Source: Vagococcus vulneris (lineage in GTDB: Bacteria > Bacillota > Bacilli > Lactobacillales > Vagococcaceae). Taken from it: DNA of 64,000 bases. A model generated the notes under the pieces. The model was not told where the DNA came from and searched no databases. It saw nothing but the letters and a program-made list of their open reading frames with translations. The stretch spans positions 1 to 64,000 of the forward strand of contig NZ_NGJS01000003.1 in assembly GCF_003950515.1 (NCBI RefSeq), in the 5' to 3' direction. The position numbers and the translations under genes are program-made. Positions 26,439 through 34,322 of the stretch are shown here, piece by piece. The number at the start of each line of letters is the position of its first letter. Within the stretch, counting starts at the first letter, position 1.

Positions 26439-27035
26439 TTATAAATGGTCTAGCCAATTTTTAGCCGCTGTGACTTCATCATAAGTCAGCTGATGAGAGA
26501 TGGTCCATTCTTCAGTAACGGCTGCATGTCGTTCATTAAATAAACTTAGAACATATTGACTGTTGATAACTGATACAATCGGGTCTTGCGTACCCATTGA
26601 GGCAAAGATTTTTGTCTTTCGCAGATCATTCTTTTCGGGTACTACGACCGGATACATCGGGTGAAACAGAATAGCCTGACGATAATTGTCGGGATAATCT
26701 AAAAGCAGGCGGATTCCGATATTAGCGCCATTGGAGTAACCGATTAAGACGATGTCTTTATTATCTCCAGGTACATCCATCACGATTTTCTGGATAAAAT
26801 GATGCAGTTCAACGGCCCGTTCAGCTAAGTCTGCTTCATCGTATAACCCTTCTTCTAAGCGTTTAAAGTATCGCGGGTAGCTGTCTTCTAAAACATTTCC
26901 GCGGATTCCGATTAGAGTAGCACGGTTGTTGATTGCTTTACCTACATCTAAAAGCGACTCTTCATTTCCGCCAGTTCCATGTAATAGAATAAAAATTGGT
27001 TGGTCTTTTTGACCAAGCTGCATAACATATTTCAT
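26439..27035 (-). CDS. mhqD: MhqD-type carboxylesterase/phospholipase (alpha/beta hydrolase)
   Basis: A 198-residue alpha/beta hydrolase of the phospholipase/carboxylesterase family. The oxyanion-hole segment is LLHGTGGNEESLL; the nucleophile elbow is GYSNG with Ser101; the other triad residues are Asp151 in GTQDPIV and His181 in SHQLT. The same family is MhqD of the Bacillus and Staphylococcus quinone-response (MhqR) regulon, and here it is the last gene of a MarR-dioxygenase operon, so the symbol is given by family and context. The actual substrate is unknown. Confidence 0.85.
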   Translation of the reverse strand: MKYVMQLGQKDQPIFILLHGTGGNEESLLDVGKAINNRATLIGIRGNVLEDSYPRYFKRLEEGLYDEADLAERAVELHHFIQKIVMDVPGDNKDIVLIGYSNGANIGIRLLLDYPDNYRQAILFHPMYPVVVPEKNDLRKTKIFASMGTQDPIVSVINSQYVLSLFNERHAAVTEEWTISHQLTYDEVTAAKNWLDHL

Positions 27036-27048
27036 ATAGCAGGCCTCC

Positions 27049-27657
27049 TTATTCAGGTCTAGTTAGTGTCAGTTGTTTGCCAAGTGCTGCATAATCATTA
27101 CCGGCTAAGCGACTCATAGGATTTAATAATTCAGGATTGATTCGTCCGTTTTGATATAAGTCATCTGCAATATGATATTTTACTACTTGCAGCAGCAGTA
27201 AATCTGCAGTAACGTCTTGACCTAGTGTTATGGGAATATGTTTAAAAAGAGTTGTCTCCATTTTAATTTTTGGTTCGTTCAACATTGGTACTTGAATCAT
27301 ATCTGAAGCAGATAATGTTAATTCAGTTGTTAAAATTTCACTTTCTTCAGGACCTAAATTGGCAGCTGTTTGATTGATATCATTAATATTTTCGGCATCA
27401 GCAATATGGACAACAGCTTCACCTGTTTCCACTATATTGCGAGAAGTATCTTTCATGGCACCGGATTTGCGCTGAATAGCCACAGAAAGAATCGGCGGAT
27501 TAGATGTCACAATATTAAAGTAGCTGAAAGGAGCGGTATTTAAGATCTGTTCACGTGATAACGAGTTGATAACCGCTACCGGTCTAGGGATAACTGAACC
27601 AATTAAAAATTTGTAGTTATCCCGTTCACTCATTTCCTGCGGATTAATTGAAATCAT
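27049..27657 (-). CDS. Flavin reductase family protein (DIM6/NTAB)
   Basis: FMN-binding split-barrel protein of 202 residues with the family signature YKFLIGSVIPRPVAVINS at the N-terminus and TAPFSYFNIVTSNPPILSVAI. Such proteins bind FMN and supply reduced flavin or act on quinones. Start ATG 27657 is nine bases after a ggaag site; an ATG at 27666 overlaps it too closely. The gene overlaps the preceding dioxygenase by 14 bases, so it belongs to the quinone-response operon; electron transfer to a quinoid substrate is a reasonable inference. Confidence 0.87.
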   Translation of the reverse strand: MISINPQEMSERDNYKFLIGSVIPRPVAVINSLSREQILNTAPFSYFNIVTSNPPILSVAIQRKSGAMKDTSRNIVETGEAVVHIADAENINDINQTAANLGPEESEILTTELTLSASDMIQVPMLNEPKIKMETTLFKHIPITLGQDVTADLLLLQVVKYHIADDLYQNGRINPELLNPMSRLAGNDYAALGKQLTLTRPE

Positions 27658-28558
27658 AGGTGTCATCTTCCCTTAAAGGCTGTAAACTTTTTTCTAATTG
27701 AGCTCTTAAGTAATCATATTGTGGTGGTAGCATCAAACGTTCGCCCAATTTTTCTACAGGCTCGTTAATCGTAAAACCAGGTCCGTCTGTTGCTAATTCG
27801 AAGACAATATTTCCCTTTTCAATAAAGTAGATAGCCTTAAAATATTGACGATCTTTAATTTCAGTGACATTATAGCGTTCATCGTAAAGATGAGTTTGCC
27901 AATCACGATGGTCAGTGTCAGTCGGTACTGACCATGCAATATGATGAACTGTCCCGGTACCGAATATCCCGCGCGGCAATTTTTCTTTTGGTATGATAAT
28001 TTGATGTTTTTCATTTCCTGTAGTTTCTAAATGATAGTTTTCGCTGTTTTCGCTGACCATGTTTAAACCTAGGTCATCTTTTAATGTCAACATCGTATCT
28101 TTTGGTTGGCTTGATAATAAAGCAGCACCGTGGAAACCGATGATTTGCGGATTATCAGCAGTTGTTTCAGATTCCACTAAAGCAATCGCTAATCCATGAG
28201 TATCGTCAAACATCATCGTTGGTTTACCGAATAACTGACTGATGTCAAACGGGATATCGAATGATGTCAAACGTTCGTTCCAATAAGCCATGCTTCCTTT
28301 AGGAATGCGAAAGGCGATTCGTCCGCCCTGTCCACTGCCGACGCGTCCTTTTTTACTTGGGTCCCAAGGAAAAAAAGTCATGATAGTTCCCGGGTCTGCT
28401 GTGTAGTTACCGTAATATAAATGATAAGTTTCCGGATCATCAAAGTTAATCGTCTGTTTAACTAAACGCAATCCAAGAATAGTTTCATAAAAGGCAATAT
28501 TTTCTTTTGGATCGCCTACGATTGCTGAAATGTGGTGGATTTTTTTAATTGTTTTCAT
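27644..28558 (-). CDS. Ring-cleaving dioxygenase, VOC superfamily (MhqO/MhqA-like), copy 2
   Basis: Extradiol-type dioxygenase-like protein with two vicinal-oxygen-chelate modules (304 residues). Metal ligands are visible as His9 in KIHHISAIVGD, the second His in GTVHHIAWSV and Glu in IVFELATDGPGF. Related to MhqO/MhqE, which confer resistance to hydroquinones and methylhydroquinone in Bacillus and S. aureus. It overlaps the upstream copy by 14 bases and is clearly paralogous to it; both carry the FELATDGPGF / VELATDEPGF box and the LPPxY/F tail. Confidence 0.87.
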   Translation of the reverse strand: MKTIKKIHHISAIVGDPKENIAFYETILGLRLVKQTINFDDPETYHLYYGNYTADPGTIMTFFPWDPSKKGRVGSGQGGRIAFRIPKGSMAYWNERLTSFDIPFDISQLFGKPTMMFDDTHGLAIALVESETTADNPQIIGFHGAALLSSQPKDTMLTLKDDLGLNMVSENSENYHLETTGNEKHQIIIPKEKLPRGIFGTGTVHHIAWSVPTDTDHRDWQTHLYDERYNVTEIKDRQYFKAIYFIEKGNIVFELATDGPGFTINEPVEKLGERLMLPPQYDYLRAQLEKSLQPLREDDTYDFN

Positions 28559-29528
28559 TAGAATTCTCCGTTCTTTTTGTATTAAATGGTTTAATTGCTT
28601 GTTCTATCATATCGCGTTTATTCTCTAAGAAAGGCGGTAATGCGAGTGATTCACCTAAACTTTCATAAGGTTCGTCTTCCATAAAGCCAGGTTCGTCTGT
28701 TGCCAATTCAACTAAAATATGACCAATTCGTACATATAAAGATTCAAAGTAAAAGCGGTTAACGTAGCCTGAGTTGGGCAATCCTAAGTCGTCAAACAGT
28801 TTTTGCCAAATATTTAAAGAAGAGCGGTCTGCCAAACGAAAGGCAATGTGATGTACCTCACCGTATCCCTGGACACTATCAGGCTTATCAGAATCATCTA
28901 CCAGAATAACTCTGCCACCATTGCCACCTTCATCAACTTCCATTAAGTAGCGGTTGCCTTCCTGAGCAATTTCTTTAAAAGAAAAAATTGTCTCAAAGAG
29001 CGGTTTAAGCTGATCAAGGTAACTAACTGTAATCTCAGCAGTACCTAAGCCATAAATAGCAAATTCTTCAGGGACAGGTCCATTTTTCCATGGCTTACCT
29101 GCTTTAATACCCGTATTATTTTCATCAGAAATTAATTGATAACGTTGACCATCGTTGTCTTGAAAGGATAAAACACTGACACCGAATTCCTCAGTGATAC
29201 CGTCGTGACTGACATTGAACGTATCGAAACGGTCTTTATAATATGTTAACGCTGCATCATTTGGTACACGGAAACCAGATCTAGTAATAGCATTTGTTCC
29301 TTTAATACCTTTTGAAATATTTGGAAAATCAAAGAATGTCATAGTCGTTCCAGGTGTTCCATAATCATCGGCATAGTAAGTGTGATATGTATGAATATCA
29401 TCTTGATTGACAGTTTTCTTAACTAAACGCATACCTAAAATTTCTGTAAAAAAATCGTAGTTCTTTTTAACATCACTCGTAATTGCTGTAACGTGGTGAA
29501 TACCTAATAATTTATCTTGTTTATTCAT
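28545..29528 (-). CDS. Ring-cleaving dioxygenase, VOC superfamily (MhqO/MhqA-like), copy 1
   Basis: A 327-residue paralogue of the next gene with two VOC modules. Fe ligands are His12 in GIHHVTAITSD, His in EVHHIAFRL and Glu in LVELATDEPGF. Predicted cytosolic hydroquinone/catechol dioxygenase or glyoxalase-like enzyme of the Mhq group. Start ATG 29528 follows agagg; a longer start at 29546 abuts the marR stop. It lies 18 bases after the MarR gene, so it is co-transcribed with its presumed regulator. Confidence 0.87.
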   Translation of the reverse strand: MNKQDKLLGIHHVTAITSDVKKNYDFFTEILGMRLVKKTVNQDDIHTYHTYYADDYGTPGTTMTFFDFPNISKGIKGTNAITRSGFRVPNDAALTYYKDRFDTFNVSHDGITEEFGVSVLSFQDNDGQRYQLISDENNTGIKAGKPWKNGPVPEEFAIYGLGTAEITVSYLDQLKPLFETIFSFKEIAQEGNRYLMEVDEGGNGGRVILVDDSDKPDSVQGYGEVHHIAFRLADRSSLNIWQKLFDDLGLPNSGYVNRFYFESLYVRIGHILVELATDEPGFMEDEPYESLGESLALPPFLENKRDMIEQAIKPFNTKRTENSNENN

Positions 29529-29546
29529 CTTAATTCCTCTTTTCAT

Positions 29547-29981
29547 TTAATGTCTATCTAGACGATAATTCAGTTTTGCTAATAATTTTAAAAATTGTTC
29601 CAGTTCATCTTCCGTAAAGGTATCAAAACAGTCGGTAATTGCTTGGGCATGTTTTGGGAAAATCTGTTCCATTAATTGTGTACCTTGTTTAGATAAATCA
29701 ACGAAAGTGACTCTTTTATCGGTTTGGCTGATCTGACGGGTAACATAGCCTTTTTTTTCTAATTGATCAATCACATAAGTCGTGCTGCTGCTTGCGATTA
29801 AAATCTTCTGTTTGATGGTTTGAGTTGTTTGTTTTCCCTTATGAAAGAGCAGTTCCATGACAGAAAATTCAGTAATATTCAGCTGGTAACAGGCAACATC
29901 ATCTTTAACTATTTTTTCAAATTTACTACTGCCTCGCATTAATCCGATAAATGAGTGCAATGCTGTGTCTATTCTGTTCAT
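29547..29981 (-). CDS. mhqR: MarR family transcriptional regulator, MhqR-like
   Basis: A 144-residue winged-helix repressor: dimerisation helices at both ends, a recognition region (QTIKQKILIASSSTTYVIDQLEKKGYVTRQ) and a wing with QTDKRVTFVDLS. First gene of the operon. The intergenic region upstream contains a near-perfect match to the MhqR box, supporting the assignment to the quinone-sensing MhqR group, which de-represses dioxygenase and esterase genes upon quinone exposure. Start ATG 29981 after aaagggg. Confidence 0.85.
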   Translation of the reverse strand: MNRIDTALHSFIGLMRGSSKFEKIVKDDVACYQLNITEFSVMELLFHKGKQTTQTIKQKILIASSSTTYVIDQLEKKGYVTRQISQTDKRVTFVDLSKQGTQLMEQIFPKHAQAITDCFDTFTEDELEQFLKLLAKLNYRLDRH

Positions 29982-30002
29982 AGAATGAAGCCCCTTTTAA
30001 AT

Positions 30003-30022
30003 ATATTTCGAATTCGAGATAT
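30003..30022. promoter_or_regulatory. MhqR box operator
   Basis: A 20-bp palindrome with one mismatch, ATATTTCGAATTCGAGATAT. The Bacillus MhqR operator is described as an inverted repeat of the form ATCT-cgaAtTCg-AGAT. It lies about 22 bases upstream of the mhqR start codon, downstream of the predicted promoter, suited to roadblock repression. Confidence 0.8.
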
Positions 30023-30076
30023 TATTTTTTAAAAAAAGTAAGAGATGACTCTCTAACTTGAATCTAGTATAAAATG

Positions 30077-30120
30077 TTACTTACTAAAAGTAAATAAATA
30101 TGCTTACTTTTTAGAAGTAA
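30077..30120. promoter_or_regulatory. Two tandem palindromes overlapping the mhq promoter
   Basis: TTACTT-N5-AAGTAA occurs twice (30077-30093 and 30104-30120), 27 bp apart. On the minus strand the sequence TTTACT-N17-TATACT reads as -35 and -10, with the first palindrome covering the -35/spacer. A second operator type, distinct from the MhqR box, is suggested; it could also act on the divergent ASCH gene. Confidence 0.55.
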
Positions 30121-30205
30121 AAAAACAAACTGTTTATTTAACGTTAGTTATCGGTAATAAAGTCAGTAAATCATGTATACTAGATATAAAAAAGAAGGTA
30201 TCATG

Positions 30206-30655
30206 ATGACGATAGAAAAATATTGGCAAACATTTTTAGAGGCAAACAATTTTCCGACAGAAACAACCTATTTTGAATCTTTTTATTTTGGTAATAGTCG
30301 GGAGTCTGCTGAAGAGTTGCTTAAACTAGTGTTAGATGGCCAAAAAACAGCAACCAGTTCGGCACAAGCTGAGTACCAAGTATCTGGTACAAAAGAACCG
30401 CAAGTCGGTGATTACTCTATTGTTACAGATTTTGAAGGAAACCCTCAGTGTATTATTCAGACAACAGAGATTTTAAAACTTCCCTTTAAAGATATGACTT
30501 ACGCTATCTGCAAATTAGAAGGCGAAGATTTGACATTAAAAACATGGCAAGAAAAACATATAGCATTTTTTGATGCTGTTGGTAAGCAAATAGGCTATAC
30601 GTTTAGTTGGGATATGATAATTATTTTTGAAATTTTTAGAGTTGTTTATCGTTAG
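30206..30655 (+). CDS. ASCH domain-containing protein
   Basis: A 149-residue ASCH (PUA-like fold) protein. The core motif GQKTATSSAQAEY plus PQVGDYSIVTDFEGNPQCIIQTTEI and the AICKLEGEDLTLKTWQEKHIAFF segment match the family whose characterised members bind RNA or hydrolyse N4-acetylcytidine-type nucleosides. Start ATG 30206 (or 30203) follows agaagg. Divergent from mhqR; the last ~10 residues (IFEIFRVVYR) look atypical, perhaps a slightly altered C-terminus. Confidence 0.8.
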   Translation: MTIEKYWQTFLEANNFPTETTYFESFYFGNSRESAEELLKLVLDGQKTATSSAQAEYQVSGTKEPQVGDYSIVTDFEGNPQCIIQTTEILKLPFKDMTYAICKLEGEDLTLKTWQEKHIAFFDAVGKQIGYTFSWDMIIIFEIFRVVYR

Positions 30656-30696
30656 TCATTTTTAAGAAATGTGCTATTAGTAAATAGTGACTAAAG

Positions 30697-30744
30697 AAAA
30701 AAAGGTTTATCAAACTTATTTCACATGTTTGATAAACCTTTTTT
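30697..30744. terminator. Bidirectional terminator between the ASCH and GNAT genes
   Basis: A 15-bp stem aaaggtttatcaaac / gtttgataaaccttt, flanked by A-run and T-run. It overlaps the GNAT stop codon. Confidence 0.8.
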
Positions 30745-31153
30745 GTTCTTTATTATTATCGTAGTTAAGTGCTTCGTAAAAGCGGTGAGCCTCTTTGCGC
30801 GATACACTGGAATTTAAGCGAATGCCTTCATAATTTCGATTAATTGCCTCTTGTTCTAAAGCTGTCATGAGTGTTTTGCCGATACCTTGTTTTTCGTGTG
30901 ATTTTGCAACAGCAAGTGCAAGTACGTTGAATAGTGTATCTGAGTATAATGTATCATATACTTCAGCGTGGACGTAGCCGACGATTTGGTTAGTCGCTGT
31001 GTCTTCAAATCCTAATAGAAAATGGTGTTGAGTATCAGTTAATAGTGCTGTAAGTTTTTCAGTTGTCCGCGGTAATGTTAGATCATAGCCTAATTGTTCT
31101 CGGTTAAGCAGATATATATCTGCAGCATCCCTGACAGTCAGCGGCCTAATCAT
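30716..31153 (-). CDS. GNAT family N-acetyltransferase
   Basis: Acetyl-CoA-dependent acetyltransferase of 145 residues. Motif A is NVLALAVAKSHEKQGIGKTLMTALE with the Q/R-x2-G-x-G/A acetyl-CoA loop (EKQGIGKT), then LNSSVSRKEAHRFYEALNYDN as motif B. The substrate is unknown. The start ATG 31153 overlaps the end of a small upstream gene by 8 bases, so the two are coupled. Confidence 0.85.
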   Translation of the reverse strand: MIRPLTVRDAADIYLLNREQLGYDLTLPRTTEKLTALLTDTQHHFLLGFEDTATNQIVGYVHAEVYDTLYSDTLFNVLALAVAKSHEKQGIGKTLMTALEQEAINRNYEGIRLNSSVSRKEAHRFYEALNYDNNKEQKRFIKHVK

Positions 31154-31334
31154 TAGTTATCTTCTTTAATTTATTTAAATTCTCTTGCGTTAATAAAAGT
31201 TTGACTTCACCGGTATCCATGTCAACTTGAGCGCTAATCTCAATATTTTTTGGAAAAACCATAGTATCGTCAGCACAAATTTTTAAAGGAAAACTATTAC
31301 CATAAGTTACTGTTTTAAAAAGTTTAGTTATCAT
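31146..31334 (-). CDS. Small hypothetical protein, AbrB-like or antitoxin-like size
   Basis: A 62-residue protein, soluble. The sequence MITKLFKTVTYGNSFPLKICADD..FPKNIEISAQVDMDTGEVKLLLTQENLNKLKKI is not one I recognise. A strong aggagg site lies 8 bases before ATG 31334, and the coupled overlap with the GNAT gene supports translation. A short DNA-binding protein paired with a GNAT gene can be a toxin-antitoxin pair, but the DUF1778/RHH pattern is not evident, so this remains speculative. Confidence 0.6.
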   Translation of the reverse strand: MITKLFKTVTYGNSFPLKICADDTMVFPKNIEISAQVDMDTGEVKLLLTQENLNKLKKITND

Positions 31335-31564
31335 GCGAACCGCCTCCTAAAATGAAATGTATAAGGTAATATTACGCTGATTTATTGAACAAGTAAAGTA
31401 GCTGTCTGATTAAATTGATATAAAGCCAACCTTTTAAGTCGAGCTTTGAATGTGGTAGATACTTTCAAATAAGATTAGTTGAATAATTAAATAATTTTAG
31501 ATATATTAGGTCTATCATTTTTGCTGAGCTATCAAGCAGTTAATTTAAGAAGGAGTGTGAATGT

Positions 31565-32146
31565 ATGACAAAAAATCGTCTTGAAGCCTTTTCAGACGGC
31601 ATTGTCGCAATTGTTATTACCGTATTAGTTTTAAACTTAACCATCCCAAATGGTGATTCGTTTAATGATTTGGCTGGAATCAGCCAGAAAATAATTGTTT
31701 ATATTTTCAGCTTTTCACTAGTTGCAATTTATTGGAATAATCACCATCATTTATTTAGTATTACAACGAAGATTGATACAAAAATTATTTGGACCAATCA
31801 CTTTTTCTTGTTAGCTTTAACGATGGTACCATTTGCCACGGCATGGATTAGCGAACATCTGTTTAGTCTAATCCCGCAGCTGCTTTATGGCGTGACGATT
31901 TTATTAGCTGATTTTATTTACCTGATGTTAGTTAAAACAACGATAAAATATAGTGATGCAGAGAGTTTGTTTATCTTTAAGTCATTGGCAAGAAAGACGA
32001 CGTTTAGTATATTGGTGAATATCATTGCTATTTCTGCAGGATACTTTATTTATCCGCTGTTAATCAGCATTATTAATTTACTGATGATTTCGCTGTGGGT
32101 AATACCGGATAAAAGGATTGAAGCTAAATTTAACCGTGAGAAATAA
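31565..32146 (+). CDS. TMEM175 family potassium-channel-like protein (intact)
   Basis: A 193-residue protein with six TM helices. It begins with the pore-lining motif RLEAFSDGIVAIVITVLVLNL (family FSDGVxAI), followed by WNNHHHLF and MVPFATAWISEH, which define bacterial TMEM175 (DUF1211) potassium channels. ATG 31565 follows gaaggag. Monocistronic, with a terminator downstream. Homologue of the frameshifted gene at 24016-24625. Confidence 0.88.
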   Translation: MTKNRLEAFSDGIVAIVITVLVLNLTIPNGDSFNDLAGISQKIIVYIFSFSLVAIYWNNHHHLFSITTKIDTKIIWTNHFFLLALTMVPFATAWISEHLFSLIPQLLYGVTILLADFIYLMLVKTTIKYSDAESLFIFKSLARKTTFSILVNIIAISAGYFIYPLLISIINLLMISLWVIPDKRIEAKFNREK

Positions 32147-32184
32147 CGAAAATTCGATATAAAGAACTTAAATTTCAGCTACCC

Positions 32185-32221
32185 AAGGTTCATACAGATA
32201 TTTCTGTATGGACCTTTTTTT
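32185..32221 (+). terminator. Terminator of the TMEM175 gene
   Basis: A 13-bp stem (aaggttcatacag / ctgtatggacctt) with a loop of 6 and seven T. Confidence 0.85.
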
Positions 32222-32335
32222 GTTGTGAGAGTTTTATATGATGCACGGTAAAGAATTTATAATTATAAATTTTAAGTTCACGGATTTTGCCTAGAGAGGC
32301 GAGTAAAGTGAGTCGACTTCTCATGGTATAAAACA

Positions 32336-32372
32336 AATAAACCGTATCAGAAATTAATCTGATACGGTTTAT
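32336..32372 (-). terminator. Terminator of the small coiled-coil gene
   Basis: A 16-bp stem aataaaccgtatcaga / tctgatacggtttatt. On the minus strand it runs into a T-rich tail (tttgtttta). Between this and 32221 lies only AT-rich sequence with no visible gene. Confidence 0.75.
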
Positions 32373-32390
32373 TAAATAATTATCAGCTTG

Positions 32391-32573
32391 TTAAGCTAAA
32401 TCAAGTACTTCTTCGTAAGCTTCAATTTTAGCGTATAGACGTTGGAGTTGTAGTTCATTTTCAATGTAATCAATTGAATCGCTTAAGTCTTGTTGACGTC
32501 TATCTTCTAAACGGTCTACTTCTTTCTTTGCTTCATTCACTAATTTGTTGATTTGATTGTTAAATTCACTCAT
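32391..32573 (-). CDS. Small coiled-coil hypothetical protein
   Basis: 60 residues, highly charged and predicted almost wholly helical (FNNQINKLVNEAKKEVDRLEDRRQQDL..), consistent with a short coiled coil. ATG 32573 is 8 bases after ggaggg, a strong site; a GTG three codons earlier is too close to it. It has its own terminator. I do not recognise the family; a small cytosolic structural or regulatory protein is likely. Confidence 0.65.
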   Translation of the reverse strand: MSEFNNQINKLVNEAKKEVDRLEDRRQQDLSDSIDYIENELQLQRLYAKIEAYEEVLDLA

Positions 32574-32812
32574 GTTTTTCACCCTCCGTTATCTTTATTA
32601 CATGTATAGTGTACACTTATCTAGTGGATATTTAAAACAAAAACCCTTGTAAAATAAAATAAACATAAAAAATATTAGTTTAAATAACTTTTGTTTTGTT
32701 TATATCGCATCAAGTTGTACTTGATAGGTATTTTATGATTTAAAATGTATAAAATATATATTAGTTTATGTGGTTGGGGCATTTTGTGAGCCGTGATTCT
32801 AACATCAGGTCA

Positions 32813-32841
32813 TTGGCAAAAGGGCAGTTCTCTTGTATGAT
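32813..32841 (+). promoter_or_regulatory. Promoter of the DUF3013-prmA-rsmE genes
   Basis: -35 TTGGCA (32813-32818), 17-bp spacer, -10 TATGAT (32836-32841). Transcription should begin near 32848, which rules out the in-frame start codons upstream (32768) for the following gene. Confidence 0.7.
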
Positions 32842-32872
32842 AGAGAAAATACAGAAGAGAATGAGAGAGACT

Positions 32873-33352
32873 ATGAAAAAAGATAATATACTAACATATT
32901 TAGAGACATCCTTGGAAAAGGCTTTAGGCGATATTGATTTTGCTATTGATTGGAATAAACGTCAGCATACAATTGAAGTGATTATTGCTTTATATGCAGA
33001 AAACTCTGATCATGAAGCAATTGAAGATGATGAAGGAGTGGTGTCTGAGGAAGCTGTGATTGAATTTCAAGACAGCGTGTTGTTTTACATGGATGGGAAA
33101 TTACCGGATGTTAACACAGATGATTATTTGACTATGCTGTCTTTTGATAAGAAAAAAGGCTTGCCTAAAGCCTATTTAGATGTGTTCAGTACTTATTTGG
33201 CTGAAGTGGCTGTCGAAGGTCAGAGTGATTTATTAGACTTTTTAACTGATGACAGCATTGAAGTCTTTGAGTTGCATTGGGATGATGAAGAGTTTTCTGT
33301 ACGTATAAATCAAGCGGAATTTACAGAGATGGCCGCTTATCCAAGCTATTAG
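32873..33352 (+). CDS. DUF3013 family protein
   Basis: A 159-residue acidic cytosolic protein beginning MKKDNILTYLETSLEKAL, with repeated D/E-rich stretches (SDHEAIEDDEGVV). DUF3013 proteins are found in Lactobacillales next to prmA, as here (18 bases apart), and have no known function. The promoter at 32813-32841 places the start at ATG 32873, or at ATG 32861 four codons earlier. Confidence 0.8.
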   Translation: MKKDNILTYLETSLEKALGDIDFAIDWNKRQHTIEVIIALYAENSDHEAIEDDEGVVSEEAVIEFQDSVLFYMDGKLPDVNTDDYLTMLSFDKKKGLPKAYLDVFSTYLAEVAVEGQSDLLDFLTDDSIEVFELHWDDEEFSVRINQAEFTEMAAYPSY

Positions 33353-33370
33353 AAAAGAGGAAACAGCGAG

Positions 33371-34318
33371 ATGAAATGGAATCAAGTATCAGTATTTACA
33401 GCAAGCGAGTCTATTGAGGCAATTTCAAATATTATGATGGAGTCGGGTGCGAACGGCGTTGCGATTGAAGATGCATTGGATATCAAAAATTTTGAAAGTG
33501 ACCCGTTTGGCGAATTAATAGATATCACGACAATTGATCACCTTAAAGAAGGTGCAAAGGTCATGGCGTATTTCCCGGAAACTATCTTTTTGCCAGAAGT
33601 AATACCGACTATTCAAGAGCGTATTTTAGAATTAACAACATTTGGTTTAGATATTGGTAAAAATGAAATGGTGATTGAAGAAGTTGCTGAGAGTGATTGG
33701 GCAACGGCCTGGAAAAAGTATTATCATCCGGTCGCTATTAGCCGTTATTTGACGATTGTCCCCGATTGGCAAGAGTATACGCCGCGTTCATCAGATGAGC
33801 ACATTATCACACTAGATCCTGGCATGGCTTTTGGAACGGGAACACACCCGACAACCCGCCTAACTCTGCAAGCACTAGAAGTTGTTTTGCGCGGCGGAGA
33901 GACAGTGATAGATGTTGGTACAGGGTCAGGGGTGTTAAGTATTGCCAGCAAATATCTTGGTGCGGGCGAAGTCTACGCATACGACTTAGATGAAGTGGCA
34001 GTTAAAGCCGCTCAAGAAAACATGGATTTAAATCCTATCGCTAAAGACGTGCACGTCGGCGCTAATAACTTATTGACAGGAATTGATAAGCAGGCGGATG
34101 TGATTGTAGCTAATATTTTAGCAGATATTATCATTTTAATGGTAGAAGATGCATATAAGAATTTAAAAGATGACGGACATTTTATCATTTCGGGTATTAT
34201 TGAAGATAAAGTTGATTTGATTTTAGAGGCTGTATCAGCTTGCGGTTTTGCTGTAGACCAGACATTTAAACAACGTGATTGGTATGCCTTTATTTTAACT
34301 AAAAAAATCGAGGAGTAG
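33371..34318 (+). CDS. prmA: Ribosomal protein L11 methyltransferase
   Basis: SAM-dependent trimethylation of ribosomal protein L11. 315 residues: N-terminal L11-recognition domain, then motif LDPGMAFGTGTHPTTRLTLQAL, SAM-binding VIDVGTGSGVLSIAS and the NPPF-like post-motif VANILADIIILM. An agagg site precedes ATG 33371. rsmE follows after 4 bases with its ribosome site inside the prmA end, so they are one transcription unit. Confidence 0.95.
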   Translation: MKWNQVSVFTASESIEAISNIMMESGANGVAIEDALDIKNFESDPFGELIDITTIDHLKEGAKVMAYFPETIFLPEVIPTIQERILELTTFGLDIGKNEMVIEEVAESDWATAWKKYYHPVAISRYLTIVPDWQEYTPRSSDEHIITLDPGMAFGTGTHPTTRLTLQALEVVLRGGETVIDVGTGSGVLSIASKYLGAGEVYAYDLDEVAVKAAQENMDLNPIAKDVHVGANNLLTGIDKQADVIVANILADIIILMVEDAYKNLKDDGHFIISGIIEDKVDLILEAVSACGFAVDQTFKQRDWYAFILTKKIEE

Positions 34319-34322
34319 ACAG

